From Pelodera strongyloides (Eukaryota; Nematoda; Chromadorea; Rhabditida; Rhabditidae): 64,000 bases of DNA. Both the position numbers and the translations under genes were made by a program. The notes beneath the pieces are model-generated. The model was not told where the DNA came from, did not search any database, and worked only from the letters and a program-made list of their open reading frames with translations. Numbering within the stretch: the first letter of the stretch is position 1; every line of letters begins with the position of its first letter. Location: positions 1-64,000 of the forward strand of contig JAANDG010000681.1 of NCBI GenBank assembly GCA_036852015.1, in the 5' to 3' direction. Positions 11,649 through 23,793 of this stretch are shown here, one piece after another.

Positions 11649-13855
11649 TTAGCAGCCAGTGCCCGCCGTCGCTGCACATCCAAACATGGGACTCATTATC
11701 TAAAAGGGACAAGTAAAAAGTAAAATAATAAGTGACATTGACAGTCAATACATTGTCACTAATAAGTGAACTACGGTGTACAAAACCATAAACATCAAGA
11801 AATTCCACAATCAAGAACAATTAGTTTTAATTTATTACATTATTAGACAGAGTGTGCAGTACCATCGTTGTACGATCAAAAAAAACAAGATACTCTTGCA
11901 CTTCCGAGTTTTTATCTATCCAGCCAAATCACTCACAACCTTGTACACTACACACCTTACTTGCCCTTACCAAATAATCTATAATCATTCTACAATAAAG
12001 ATATGACCGCACCGTAATTCCTTGAATAGTCGTCTCCCAGACGCCGTCAGCATTACATGTTACTGGATAGGCAAGCGTTAGAGTATTACATTCTTGGTCG
12101 AGATTCAGATATTCACCCATCTAAACACAGTGTTATATTACTTGTTTGGTAATACCATACGTGGGGGATTACTTGCTTTACGAGGAAGGTCCCACGTTGA
12201 ACTGGAGCGGACTCAGGGAATCCGACTGTGTAATTAAAACAGAGGAGGCAGATGCTTCTCCTGAACGTCGACTGCCTCTGATTCCTGCCCACTGCCTCGA
12301 TTGTTTGGTCTGGGCGATGTATTATCAAGCTCGGAAACGAAGTAACGGATGGGGGGTTGGGGTTCCCCATTATGTTCGGTACACAAACGGTGCATCCTAC
12401 GCGGAGCAAAGGAAAAGGCCATCCATAACAAGTCTGAATCTAAAACTCACATAAAATACGTCCATCGTGATGGATGACATTGGTGTTGCACACACAAGAC
12501 TGGCAGTCTTGCAACCGGCGTCAGTTCTGAAAATCCGATATAATTGCATGTAAAAAAAAGTTTCCGTTCCAATTCATAGGCTTATCTACATCCATATCCA
12601 TGGCCTAAAAAGGTGCGCATCGAAAATATGATGCCGCGCCCCTCTGGCACTCTTTTTTTTTAGAAAGATGCCAAGGGGGAAGTTGCGCGCATGACACCAT
12701 GCTAATTAATGAAATTGGCACAACAGTCACCAGTTAGTAGGTATGTAAATTTGTTAATTATCCATTTGAGATAATTGCAGTACCCATAGGTCCATCCACC
12801 GTCGGCCATCACTCCGCCACCCAGGTTTCCGCCAGTCAACGGCAGATCGACACATGCGTTACAGCCTATAATTAAAAGAAGTCAGGTATACATATAAGGT
12901 ATACATATGTATGCACAAACCATTCTATTCATTAGTTACAATAAAAAAACAGAGGCAACCCCATTTTAAAATTTAAAGACGCGGGGCCACGAAAAATCCT
13001 CCTGTTTTTAATACTGCATATCTATTATACCAATTATTATATGGTTGCACACAACAGTACAAAAAAACCTAGCACTGAGCACTCCTCGCACTGCCTCTCC
13101 GTGATGGAAATGAGATGATTTATTACTGGAAGAAAAAAAGCAAGGTGTGCCAAAAGAGGACCACAGTTGGGCAAACCAAATTATCCCTTTACAAAGTGGG
13201 CGCACTGGTTTGGCACACCCCTGGCACCACTGCCGCAACGAGTCCGTAGGTATTAAAATAAAAGGCACCTGCTGCAGGCGCCGCAGTTGTAGTGGTAGTC
13301 GTCGTTGTTGTCGTGGTGGTCGTCCTGTAAAAGTAATACACCCACATACATTGTTAGTTTTGCAATCAATAACAATAACACGTTTATTGCGTAATCAACA
13401 AAGTTCCTTTGCTCAAGTATACCTGACTGACAATGAGACTAGTTTTGATAGTCTAACTACAAACGCCACACTTGTTGGATATTTATTAGAAAAGTTGAGT
13501 TACAGATCTCTAACCATCATGTCGCAGCAGTATAAATATTTGTTTACTTTGTTTTCGAATCATCACTTCATGTACAGATGTACATCACTGAGGAAACTTC
13601 GTCGGTGGGCCGCGCACGCTGGGCCCATTTTTGGGTGCGCGGCACTGCCTTGGCGCGACACTGTTTGGTACACCGCCCAATACCCAAAGTTTCACGTCGA
13701 TGCCGTGTAGATAAAATGGTAAGTTCTTACGTTACCGGTGATACCGTAGTTGTCGTAACAGGGCCTGGTGAAGGCCTTACTGGAGCACAGGATCGTGAAT
13801 ATTGAAAGTAGACGAATGTAAGTAACAAGGACCGCAAACTTGCAGAACAATGCAT
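11649..13855 (-). CDS. Secreted Thr-rich C6/DUF281-like protein
   Basis: Exons on the minus strand: 13,731-13,855, 13,269-13,324, 12,784-12,865, 12,013-12,120 and 11,649-11,699. Exon 1 starts with a signal peptide (hydrophobic LRSLLLTFVYF), then a Pro/Thr segment. Exon 2 gives an unbroken run of about 12 Thr followed by AAPAAG, a mucin-like linker. Exon 3 reads CNACVDLPLTGG then GWTYG. Exon 4 has ECNTLTL, VTCNADGVW and ends GIT. The last exon ends GCAATAGTGC. The CNTLT...TC..DG.W pattern is that of the nematode C6/DUF281 extracellular families, whose function is not known. Phases fit for exons 1-3 and for 4-5, but exon 3 leaves two bases and exon 4 needs zero, so one small exon between 12,121 and 12,783 is probably missing from my model. 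Confidence 0.6.
13139..13222. repeat. Short inverted repeat in an intron
   Basis: GGTGTGCCAAA at the left and its complement TTTGGCACACC at the right bound about 80 bp, including GTTGGGCAAACC and GTGGGCGCACTGG. It is probably a small foldback element, and it lies in the intron between exons 2 and 3 of the secreted-protein gene. Confidence 0.4.
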
Positions 13856-13957
13856 CGAGATCTAAAAGGGTAAAAGAACCTTTAAAAAAAATTCACGCAT
13901 CCTATAGAATTCAATTTACGAGAAAATTATTTCTCAAAAAAATCACCGCAAAAACAA

Positions 13958-14030
13958 TGATCTCGGGCGGGATCGAACCGCCGACCTTCTGTGTGTTAGA
14001 CAGATGTGATAACCACTACACCACGAGACC
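13958..14030 (-). tRNA. tRNA-Val (anticodon AAC)
   Basis: A 73-nt cloverleaf. The 7-bp acceptor stem pairs GGTCTCG with CGAGATC, including one G-T pair, followed by discriminator A. The D arm contains GTGGTGTAGTGGTTATCAC (A box). The anticodon stem TCTGT/ACAGA encloses loop CTAACAC with AAC at 34-36. The T arm is CGGCG GTTCGAT CCCGCC (B box). No intron. All stems are intact, so it looks functional. It lies about 100 nt upstream of the secreted-protein gene, on the same strand. Confidence 0.96.
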
Positions 14031-14440
14031 TCTGTGTGCAAGTTCCTACTAGTGGGCATTGTGAGCGCCACGAAAAAGTAACACCCAAAAACTATTCGAT
14101 ACCGTATGCCTCAGACAATTGTTAGCAAAGAAAAACCAAACTGCGGATTGAATGCCTAATAGGTCTGGCAAAGCAGAACACAACATTCTTAGCATTAGCT
14201 TTGAGGAGAACCGGCACCGGTCAGATGCCAGTTTCTACGCTTTTTCTTTTTCTTTTCAGTTCAGTGCACTTTCATTCAAATTTAATGAAGGGCTGCTTTT
14301 GTGGAGACGGATATGTTGTTAATCCAAGCCAGAGTGTTCTTTGCCTTTTGATGGAACAGAGATAGAGAGACTAGTCTTCCAGTCTCGTGAAGGCTAGCAG
14401 CATGGCTAATGCTATTGCCTATTCATGGCAAAAAGATTGT

Positions 14441-14545
14441 GTGCAATGAGAGAGAGCGAGAGTGAGACAAAGAGAGAGAGAGAGAGAAAGACAAAGACAG
14501 AGAGAGAGCGAGAGAGAGAGATAGAGAAGAGAGAGAGATATCGAG
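14441..14545. repeat. GA-rich microsatellite
   Basis: An impure (GA)n tract of about 100 bp with CAAAGACA interruptions. The frame on the other strand is only Ser/Leu from CTCT repeats and is not a gene. Confidence 0.9.
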
Positions 14546-14904
14546 AGAAATTTCCGTTTTACGTAAGCTTTTGATAAATAAATCCAAACAGCCAGGAAAG
14601 GTTGCGCAGCCGGTCGGTTGTAGGCTCGTTTGGCTGCTTTGATTTGGTGGGACTACTAGAATAGAGTATACGTGCAAAAAAAGCTTCCGGTAAAAAAACG
14701 CCTAGCCTAGATTCCAGCTAAAAAGCTAGCTACGCGCACCTCTTTAGCAGTTCCGGGGCTAAATCCCAAATGATAGTACGCAGTGCTAATGAATAAAAAC
14801 AGAAACGAGTTTTTCGCTTTTCTCTCAAGGATAAATAGCACGTTCCGGGATACAAATTTAAAAAAGCCTTTTTAGAACAGCTGATGCACATTTGGGAAAA
14901 GGCT

Positions 14905-15072
14905 TTTAAAGCGAAATACCGGCCGCTTTTTGAAACACATCAAGTACACAAGCATTCATATGCAGCTTACACAAATGAACATACACTATCAATTGGAGTA
15001 ACTTAGCATAAGTACGTAAGAATTCAGTTGTCCACGATGCGTTTCAAAAACCGGACGGTATTTCGCTTTAAA
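14905..15072. mobile_element. TTAA-flanked MITE, copy A
   Basis: Terminal inverted repeats AGCGAAATACCGGCCG... and ...ACGGTATTTCGCT, each flanked by TTAA within TTTAAA. Length is about 168 bp. The same ends recur near 19,856, 30,244 and 56,286. TTAA target sites are typical of piggyBac-type elements. No transposase frame is present, so the element is non-autonomous. Confidence 0.75.
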
Positions 15073-16759
15073 GGGATATCAACAGGCGGTAGTGCGGAAC
15101 AAGATACGCAATGCTCAACAGCTTGTAGTCGAAGTTTCAGAGCATGCATCGCACGCAGGGAACATATAATACAGTGCCTAAATGATTGATTAATATAAAT
15201 AGAAGGACAATATCCACAAAAATCTAATGCAAGTCTGTTCCACCCACTCCCATTCTGTGCACTATCGTAAGCCTGTCTCGGTGGAGCACTTTTTCTCACA
15301 GAACTTCAGAAAAAGACAGTTCGCTAACCCAGGAAACAAGCTCGGCGAAATCTTGACGTATTTCTTTTAACATTTCTTGTTTCGTTGCGAGTTCCGACGC
15401 GAAAAAAACTCCCAGCTTCTTAGCAATTGTTTTCGGAAACGCTAACGCATTCGATTAATCGAATCAACTTCAATTGAATCTAGTCTATCTAGTTCATTGC
15501 AATGCCTGAGCAGCAACGCATACTATCGCAATATCAGGCGTCTCCCTTTAGCCTTGATAATACGTATGACACGATAAAAAAATCACACGCACACTGGGAA
15601 AGCTGGGATGATGGCGCAGAACTTGGGGTGCGAGGGTAGCGCGGCGCACCAGTGCCCGTTACCGCATGAGCGCGAAGCCAGAGCGCCAGTGCACATAAAT
15701 TACAATCTAGTGATCACACAGGTTGGGCATGTTAGACGGAATATAAGACTGGCCCAAATGTTGTGCTCGACATGTGCAATACGAGTTTTTGAAAACCTAG
15801 GGCAAAGCGGCCGTATCCTGTTTCCAAATGAAATAGATGGCGTGCAGCGATAGCTCTAAATCAAATTCTCAACTAACGAGTGCAAAATAGGTGCAAGTGT
15901 CTGTATTCTCAGTTAGCCTCATTTGAAAGCTCAAAACTTACGTTATCCGAGCTCCAAACCAGATTGCTTTAAAAAAAATTCTCCGAAAAGAAGTTGCATC
16001 GGCGAATGCAGAGCGAGAATAGTTTGCATATCAATGGCGTTCTTCAGAGGAGAAACTGGAAATATTTTGGTCTTTTTTTTTCTTTTCCAAAATCATTCAA
16101 CTTTTGGAAACAACCAGATTATACTTCAACCAAAATGTACAGTTCGAATTCGATATACTTCTTTACAATTCGAATTACATCACCGTAAACTTATAGTAAT
16201 TAGTGCGAATTGCGAATATGTATACTGTACGTAGTCAAAGTTTCCAGTTCTCAAACGTTCAACCATTAAACCACTAAACGATTTCCCGTTCTTTCCATAT
16301 TCGCACCTTATATAATCAGTGCAAAAAGAGCTCTCTATTCCGTGCATTTCGATAAAATCTCAATTTATATTCGAGAAACGGGTTCAGTTATTAGTGCGAA
16401 GAGCATATTTTATGCACATCACTGACTGGGTTTATGACGTCAATGTTCCAGTATACATCAAGCAGAGACTAAACTAAACTATATATCCGGGAAACTATTA
16501 AAAATTCGTGAACTACTTACAATCTTTTTGTAAAACTTACTAAAATTCTAAGTACCCAACGACTAAAACCCCATAAAAATGAGATCTATCCGACTCTCAG
16601 ACTTTCCTACAAACTAACAAGTAATTTTTACATAATAGTTTGTCGGAGTATTGGTCGTTCCGAAGTCATAATACAACTACGAAACATACATAACACCTTT
16701 CACTTTCACGTCGCTAACAGAATCGAAGTCTTCAAAGATGACCCCAATTGTTGAACCAA

Positions 16760-16830
16760 CGTGCCGCAGGACTTGAACCTTGGTCGCGCTGGCATAAGAC
16801 AAGCACTCTATCCACTTGCTCACTTGCCAC
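16760..16830 (-). pseudogene. tRNA-like sequence (SINE or decayed tRNA)
   Basis: The minus strand has an A-box-like TGAGCAAGTGG and a B box GGTTCAAGTCC at tRNA spacing. The acceptor stem does not pair and no proper anticodon loop can be drawn, so it is either a tRNA-derived SINE head or a dead tRNA gene. Confidence 0.55.
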
Positions 16831-17298
16831 ATTGGATACGGCTTGCATTGTGGAGACAATATGCACATGCTATACTACGTTTCACTATATTACGTTTGCA
16901 TGCTAATACGTAAAAATTTCATAAGAACAACGTATTTTGCTTTTAAAAAACGTGTAATTTAAAACAAGGAAATATCCCCAGTTGAAGTTGAACGTCGACA
17001 AACAGTCTGGAAACAAAAATAAGCAAGAACAAACAACGGAAGAAAATAACGTGAATACATTACAAATAAAGGATATGACCTTGCGAATATTTGATTCTGT
17101 AACTCTGTACATATATAAATTCTAGAAGCCACACAATGCCAAGCTCTAACATTTACCTAATTCCAATATTTCAATAAGTAACAAATATGTTGGATATACT
17201 CAAAATCCCAGTATTATCATAACAAAGGGACTCTATGGCAACCCTAACAATCTAACGCTAACTTCTAACAGTAGACTATACACAAGAATGCCGAACTC

Positions 17299-17370
17299 TC
17301 GTAGCGTATGGGGTTCGAACCACGGTCGAATGAGCACAAGTGAAGAGCCCTACCGATTGAGCCACAAACC
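17299..17370 (-). pseudogene. Second tRNA-like sequence
   Basis: The minus strand has TGGCTCAATCGG (A box) and GGTTCGAACCC (B box). The anticodon and acceptor stems pair badly. It lies about 0.5 kb from the first such relic and in the same orientation. Confidence 0.55.
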
Positions 17371-18021
17371 AATGACAAGTACGGGTCCGAACAGCGACTA
17401 CATTTCCAATCAAAAACCGTCACGGCAAACAATTTATTCACTTACGAAGCGCACGCATACCTAAAAAAGATATAACTAATAAATAAATACAAGTGGCAGT
17501 GTATATATAAAATTACATGAAGATGCCAGCATCTACCCTTACGAAACTAAATCCCTAATAATAATAATGCGAACACACGAATCCTACAAAAGAAAACAAA
17601 TTAACTTGCTGCATCATCTACCATTTAACTGATTGTGAGCACATCTAAAATAACAGCCTAGAAAGTAACGAACTGCTTTCATACAAAGAGCTTATTCTTC
17701 AAATATGTTCAACTCCCCTTCTAGTGTTTTATATCCTATTCAAAAGCAACTACTAATGATTTAACTTATCCTAATTATAAAGATAACTTGTAATTATCTT
17801 ATCTACTTATCACTATAAGATTAATTAACTTCACGTGTTATTTTCTAGAAAGATACAGTATTCTAAATCGTCACATCATCACTAATTAATAGCACAATGA
17901 GGTAATCATTTGAACAGTCAGGGCCTCACTACCTACATACAACCAATATCGCAGAATACAAACTACATGCAGTGCTGATCAACGATAAGACTACAGACTA
18001 CAAGTATTGATCAACGACCAA

Positions 18022-21000
18022 TCAATATTCCTTCAACTTCCAATCCTGGAAGTAATGAGCCCGAATTCGATCGATATAAGCCTTCACATTTGGGTATTCG
18101 TCATCGAGCAGGTCCGTGATTTGTTGCCTGAAAATAAGCTAGTTCAACAAGATCATACAGTAAGCAACATAAATCTCCATAAATTACTTTCTCTCTATAT
18201 ACAAATCGGGGGGGGGGCGTACGTAACTACAGTAGGCATATGTCCTCCACTCCAGCCCTCTGCAAACCATACAGAAGTAGTAAACAAAGGGCGAAGTTCT
18301 TATTTTCATCAAATAGTAATAAGAGAGTTACATTAACAACCCAAATATCTCAATGCTCCAGTATTTTACAGAAAAGTATTTTTGTTATTTGCACCAATAT
18401 ATTTATTCATCGCAAAGGTATAACCTGTAAGGGAGGTAGTATGTCGAGGCAAGATGGCCAAATACCACGCAATCTGTCTGAAAAGCAAGAATGCGAAAGC
18501 AAAAAGTAGAGATGATGAAAGGTTATGATCATGAAAATGTTTGTTACCCGCACGTTGATGCTGACGGATTCTACACCCTAGCATTATAACGGTTCAATAA
18601 GAACAGCAAACTTAACATACAACGAAACTGAAGAGTTGCGCGCGGCAACAGGTTGGGGGTGTTTCCCGCAAAAGAATTTGGTGCGCGCCGCAAAAGTTTT
18701 TTCACCGACTCTGGTTGCCGTTTTGGTGCGGGAAACACCCCCAAACTGTTGCGGGAAACACCCCCAAACCGTTTCCGCACCTTTTCGGGAAACACTTTGC
18801 GCGCCATTTCTATTCCGCGCGCATTTTGTTTCCCATTCCTTTGCGGCGCGCATTTTGTTTCCCGAAATGGTGCGGCGCGCAACTCATCGGCTCTCAGTGT
18901 ACGGTCTTACAAAACGAAAAAAAAGAGAAACAATTTAAACTGACTCGAATCAATGAAATGCTAGCTGATCATTAAAACGTTATCGATAACTCAAAGAAAT
19001 CAACAACATACAACTGTCATTCGGTCTCCGAACAGGAATTTCTTCTCCCCCAGCACGTCCGCAATAGCCTGCACATCTCTGAAAAGTACCCATTTTAGTG
19101 AAGAAAACAACTCGAGGAATCTATGTTTGGGCGCCGCTCTTGTTTGGCACGGAAACGGGGCGCGGCTACAGTGCGGCACCATTTTGGCGTTTGGTGTTGG
19201 AAAGTTGACGAGGAGACGTGGAGTCCCACCTGTCACTTTTCGGCCCTATTTATGAGGTGGTGCTCTGCATTGGCACCCCGTTTTCGTGTGCCGCACATCT
19301 TCACAAATAGCGGCACTACGCACTACAGCGAAAAGTTCTGGTGAATCGCCCAAGATTTTGCTTTGAACCAACCAATTGCCAAACATATTTAAAACAAAGA
19401 CACCACACACACGGACAACAACCAAAACCGCTTACCTATTCAAAACCTCCTTGATCTCCAGCGGTGTCAACTTGTCAAAACGGCTGGAGATTCGAGCTCC
19501 CACCTATAAATATACAACTGAAGCAAATAATAAACAAAATCCTCAAACTTTTCCGTCTTGGCAGGATTTTATAAAAGTGCAGCATTTTTAGAGTATTACC
19601 ACCCATTCCTTTAAAGGTATAACAATATACTGACTACCCAGATGACCCACCTTTTAAACTACAAGTTATAACTCACAATCGTCTTCATTCTGCCCGCCAT
19701 TATGTTGGTGACAAATGCTGGGGCGGGTAATCCGGAGACATTTCGTGCCAGCATAGAACGACTGTTATTCACCACCTTATCCAACATCAGAGCGCTAAAA
19801 TAAAAAAAATAGAAAGGTGAATGAGAGAATAAATAAACTCAAAAGAAACTTGGTGTTTAAAGCGAAATACCAGCCGGTTTTTGAAACGCATCTCAAATAT
19901 CTGCATTCTTATGCAGTTATGCTAAGTGGGGTAGAATTGGGGTCTAGTTTTTATTCTAATTTTTGCTCATTTGCATACGATGCATAAGAAAGCAGGGGTA
20001 CGCGATGCTTTCCAAAAACCGCCCGTATTTCGCTTTAAAGAACTGTAACCAAAACTAACTAATGAGTGCTCATATCAACCATTCGTTCCATTGCTCGAGC
20101 AGTACCCCGATCCGCTCCTTGTACATGGTCCTGAAAAGAAACGTTTCTCACAACCATTTAAAACATTTCAATAATAACATTTCTTCATTGCTCATAATTC
20201 CACATATCGATACTAAAAACGTGACTCTCTATTTGCATTTAATAAAGCATTGCTCAGCATAATAATATACGTCCTAATTGCCTAATCATAAGATCTTTGC
20301 CTAATTAGCATATGAACCAACGACCAACGGCACCCTTCCATGAACAGGCTTCGCCATGATCTCAACAATGGACTAATTTGGTGAGATGCATGGGAGAGCC
20401 CGGTATGGCACGACCAAGTCCCCATATCAGTTACTCGCGCGGCAGATCGGTCAAAAGTTTATCCGCAGGCAACAAACGTTCTTTGAGCATGAACAACGGC
20501 TAAGGACGGGGTAGTAGGCACGCTCGGCAAAGGATTTTGTTGTTATTAATTTCTGCCTAAGTGTTTTGTTTAGATTACGACACCCGTAAATACTAAACCC
20601 AAATGACCTCAAAAATAAGATTAGAAAATTCCATAAAACACTAAGCATTACCAGGATGTATCCCAATTAAGGAAGAGTTTTGATAAGACGAATCATTTGA
20701 AACTTTAAATAAAAACACAAATATTATGAACTACATAATCCTGTATTTATCACACTTATATAGAGGACTAAATGCATTAGTTCTTACAAAGAAGTAGTTG
20801 CTATTTTTGTGACAAAACTAATTTCCTAAAAGCCGACCATTGAATTAGCATTCATCCATAAACCACAAGAAAGGAAATAAGCGCCAATCATCAGCAGTTT
20901 ATCATTAGGCGTGTACATACATTCCGCGAAACATGACTATATTCATGAATTTGAACTATCAAAAGCGGAGCAAAAACCTCTAATTTCATTGTCCATTGTT

Positions 21001-22638
21001 TATTGGGATTATTTCATCGTTAGCTTCCTCCGTTCCTCGTATCTGTTCACAATTTTACTGTGTATTAATTAGTTTCATAGTAATTACAGTAGACAAAGTA
21101 ACATTGCATGCAATTACAGTAATGGCTGGTGCTATGAGACACATTAATTGGAACCGCTGCGCTCTAATACTGAAAATACAGAGAAATGAATGAAAAGACA
21201 ATAAAGAGGAAAAATAGCAAAACAGAATCGGAAGTAGGAAATCTAACAGGTCCCCGTTTGATGGCAAAATACAGTAATCTACCGAAAGCACAGGAACATT
21301 ATTAAACCGCCTTTCTTACAGTTTCCGTAGTTACTGAATGCTAAACTACCATGCCTGCACTGATGAAACTCGGGTAGTGAGCGGAGAAACCCCGGCGCTA
21401 AAATTTGACGCGTTGGCGAAAGGTTGTAAGGTAAGGGGTGTGATGATTGACAGAACGCAGAAAATAAAAATATCAATGTAAATCCAGACAAAGGCATGCG
21501 CGGTGACGTCACTCTGTTGTCGCTAGGCATTCGCGAAGTGCCAATGCATTCGCAAGAACCTAGCGAAGACTGGGCACGTAACTGACGTTTTAGTCGCGCG
21601 GCAGCAAAGTTTCGCGTTGTGAATACCTAAATATCTGAACCAGAACGTTACCTGAATGTTACCAGAACGTTACCTGAATGTTACCAGAAGATTACCCGAA
21701 TGTTACCAAAACGTTACCTGAATGTTAAACTGTTTCTGCAGTCTCCAAATGGCGACCTGCGAGTCTGCAACTTGTTCTCCATTCAATTCAATGAAAGGCA
21801 GTTTTCCATTTGTAGAACGCTTCGTGTACGTGAAGATCACCTGACCATAACATTCATTAGTAGAATCTCGAGTGTGGGAACCTTGACGATTGGAAAAAGA
21901 CAACGTTGGGGCTAGAAACTTACCGAATAAGTTTACCACCAAAACACCCCCAAAACAGTACGTAATTTTGAGCAAAACATAACTTAGCAGGGCATTTCTA
22001 GCCTTCGCTTCCTTCTCAGTGATAAAAAAAAGTAAGCACGCTTACACTCTACCAATACCAACTATACATACCGCACGCAAGGTTTTACGCTACCCCCCGC
22101 CTGCCAGATTTCCCTAATAAACCCCTGGTTATAGTTAATATATTCACTGATTCCACACGCTCCTCACCTCGTGCTTTATACGGTTGGCTCTCAAAAAGGT
22201 CTCCAGTTTGAGACAGAATGGTGACAAGTTGAATAGGTAGGGTGTGCGTGGATACTGATAAAGATAGACCACATCGTGCTTCCAGTTAACCCTCTCCACA
22301 CGACGCTCCGTCGACAGATGTCTGAAAGGGAAACGATATAACCTTTTACATATGTTACAAACCACAAACTAAATATTGTTTATACAAACTACAAATCAAA
22401 CAGGGTGCACCAATGAAGTGCTAAAAAAAGGTAAGGATTAGACCCATCATCAGAAAATCAGCAGTGAATTCAACTCCGCATCGACTTGAAGCTGAAGTCG
22501 CAAATGCTACTAAGCTGTAGCATATTTCTATGTAAAACTGTAATACCCTTACCTAATTGACCCCGAAGCGAGCACCGGAATCCCTCGTCCCGCCAAACGG
22601 CTCGCTTGAAATACAGACGAACGTATAGGAGACAACAT
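18022..22638 (-). CDS. FAXC / CDR-type GST-fold protein
   Basis: Ten exons on the minus strand, all phases agreeing: 22,553-22,638, 22,168-22,321, 21,718-21,840, 20,435-20,499, 20,080-20,130, 19,677-19,794, 19,436-19,503, 19,012-19,078, 18,425-18,477 and 18,022-18,127. They give 296 residues. Residues 1-30 are Arg/Ser-rich and could be a mitochondrial presequence. At about residues 45-80, VVYLYQYPRTP then SPFCLKLETFLR is the signature of the thioredoxin-like half of the failed-axon-connections/CDR family. GKLPFIELNGEQVADSQ follows, and the helical GST-C half ends with FGDRMTVTDCVVFGHLA and YPNVKAYIDRIR. Family members act in axon growth (fly Fax) or cadmium response (worm CDR); the role here is inferred. 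An acceptor (TTTAG) lies 18 nt before the ATG, consistent with trans-splicing or a 5' UTR intron. Confidence 0.88.
18633..18893. mobile_element. GC-rich foldback element in the FAXC/CDR gene intron
   Basis: Ends GAGTTGCGCGCGGC and GCGGCGCGCAACTC are inverted. Inside, GGGAAACACCCCCAAAC occurs in both orientations and GCGCGCATTTTGTTTCCC twice. The element is about 260 bp and much richer in GC than its surroundings. It interrupts the intron between exons at 18,477 and 19,012 of the host gene. Confidence 0.6.
19856..20039. mobile_element. TTAA-flanked MITE, copy B
   Basis: TTTAAAGCGAAATACCAGCC at the left and ACGGGC-type complement ending ATTTCGCTTTAAA at the right, about 184 bp. The interior shares TTATGCTAA and CATTTGCAT-type words with the other copies. 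It lies in an intron of the FAXC/CDR gene. Confidence 0.75.
21640..21727. repeat. Four 22-bp tandem repeats over an exon-intron junction
   Basis: Units at 21,640-21,661, 21,662-21,683, 21,684-21,705 and 21,706-21,727 read CCAGAACGTTACCTGAATGT plus TA with 0-3 changes. On the minus strand each carries TTCAG/GTAACG, the 5' splice site of exon 3 of the FAXC/CDR gene. The unit at 21,706-21,727 is the authentic junction. The others lie just inside the intron. Confidence 0.9.
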
Positions 22639-23116
22639 CCGGGAACGAAAGAAAGCCTAAATAGAAATATATATGTAGATTTAAAAAAAGTAAGACGTCA
22701 TTTGCATTACGAAGTGCATAGAAATGAATGAAATGAAGAATTCTAAATTAACCACAGCTATCCAAGGAGGTTAGTAAAGTACATAAAGAGTACCAAGTGA
22801 CGCAAAACAACAGATGAACGAGCTAAAACCGGTATTCTGCGGATATAACCTGCGTGAAACATTACAGTATGAAGTATGCACATTCATAAAGTTTTATTTA
22901 AAAATAACAACTTACAACAACTAATTTACGTTATTATTATATGCTTCTTTCATGTTAAAAACTTACACATGTGCACTAAAATACCTAAAAACTATCCTAA
23001 TTTAAGAATTATTACAGTCATTTACCAACTAAAAACAAGCTAAAACCCGTATTCTCGGCTTTCGTATTTCGTATCGGACTTCAATCGATTAAAAACACAT
23101 ACAGTATCCCTAACCA

Positions 23117-23793
23117 CTATGAATGTGCCGTCTTGTATTCATCGTACCTGAAACAACACATGGAATTAGTATATACCTCAAAAACCAATACTGAACGAAT
23201 AAACCGCTTATCATGGCATACTGTAGCTCTTAATTTAGAGATTTAGGGTGCGAATTCTACCCACAGAGTCGGGCCTCCATGGGTGGGCTCGAAATCGGCA
23301 CCTCCCAACGTGTACCTACAGGACGAGACCACCCACGACTGCCTCTCACTACGACACAATTTAACATATAAAATCTAATATTAATAGAAAACTGACTTCT
23401 GTTTCTGTATCTCATACTCGGCCATGTTCTGCTTCTGTTGGATACTCTTCATTCTGTACTTGACTCCTTCCTGACGACGTTCTCGTTGTTGTCGCTCGTC
23501 CCAAAGGACAAGACCTTGAAATGGGACTTTAGTATTCTTAGTTTATATTTAGTTTAGTAATCTTATCTTAGTTCTTAGTCTTAGTTTAGTATTTATAATA
23601 GGGGCTTATTAAGAGTTGTGCTCAATAAAAGTTTATGTATCTATGTACATACACCACGCCAGTAATCTCATCATGACATCAACCCAAAATTGAAAAAGAA
23701 CCCCTAAACAGTACCTATAGTGACGACCGAGAAGATACACGATCCAATGAACACCTTCAATCCATATTGTTTGGGTTTCACCCACGATGACAT
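23117..23793 (-). CDS. PET117: PET117 cytochrome c oxidase assembly factor
   Basis: Three minus-strand exons, 23,715-23,793, 23,397-23,514 and 23,117-23,147, in consistent phase, giving 75 residues (human PET117 is 81). Residues 4-28 form one membrane/targeting segment (YGLKVFIGSCIFSVVTIGLV). It is followed by a charged coiled-coil (WDERQQRERRQEGVKYR, then IQQKQNMAEYEIQKQK) that ends KYDEYKTAHS. This short hydrophobic-plus-coil layout with LVLWDERQQR is typical of PET117, a mitochondrial matrix-side factor that couples haem a synthesis to complex IV assembly. An acceptor (ATCTAG) abuts the ATG, suggesting SL trans-splicing. It lies between VPS13D (1.4 kb upstream) and the FAXC/CDR gene (0.5 kb downstream) on the same strand. 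Confidence 0.85.

Larger units (their letters stand above)
15073..18021. other. Gene-free stretch with tRNA-like relics
   Basis: Apart from the two tRNA-like segments listed separately I see no exon chain. The 81-codon plus frame at 15,608-15,853 and the 103-codon frame at 15,923-16,234 match nothing I know and lack supporting splice or signal features. Confidence 0.5.

Noticed and set aside
13147..13710. 187-codon plus-strand frame
   Set aside because: It is antisense to the Thr-run exon (its GSRRCCRGG part is the complement) and spans the GGTGTGCCAAA inverted repeat.
23250..23345. Possible tRNA-like segment (GGTGGGCTCGAAATCGG)
   Set aside because: Only a weak B-box resemblance; no A box and no paired stems.
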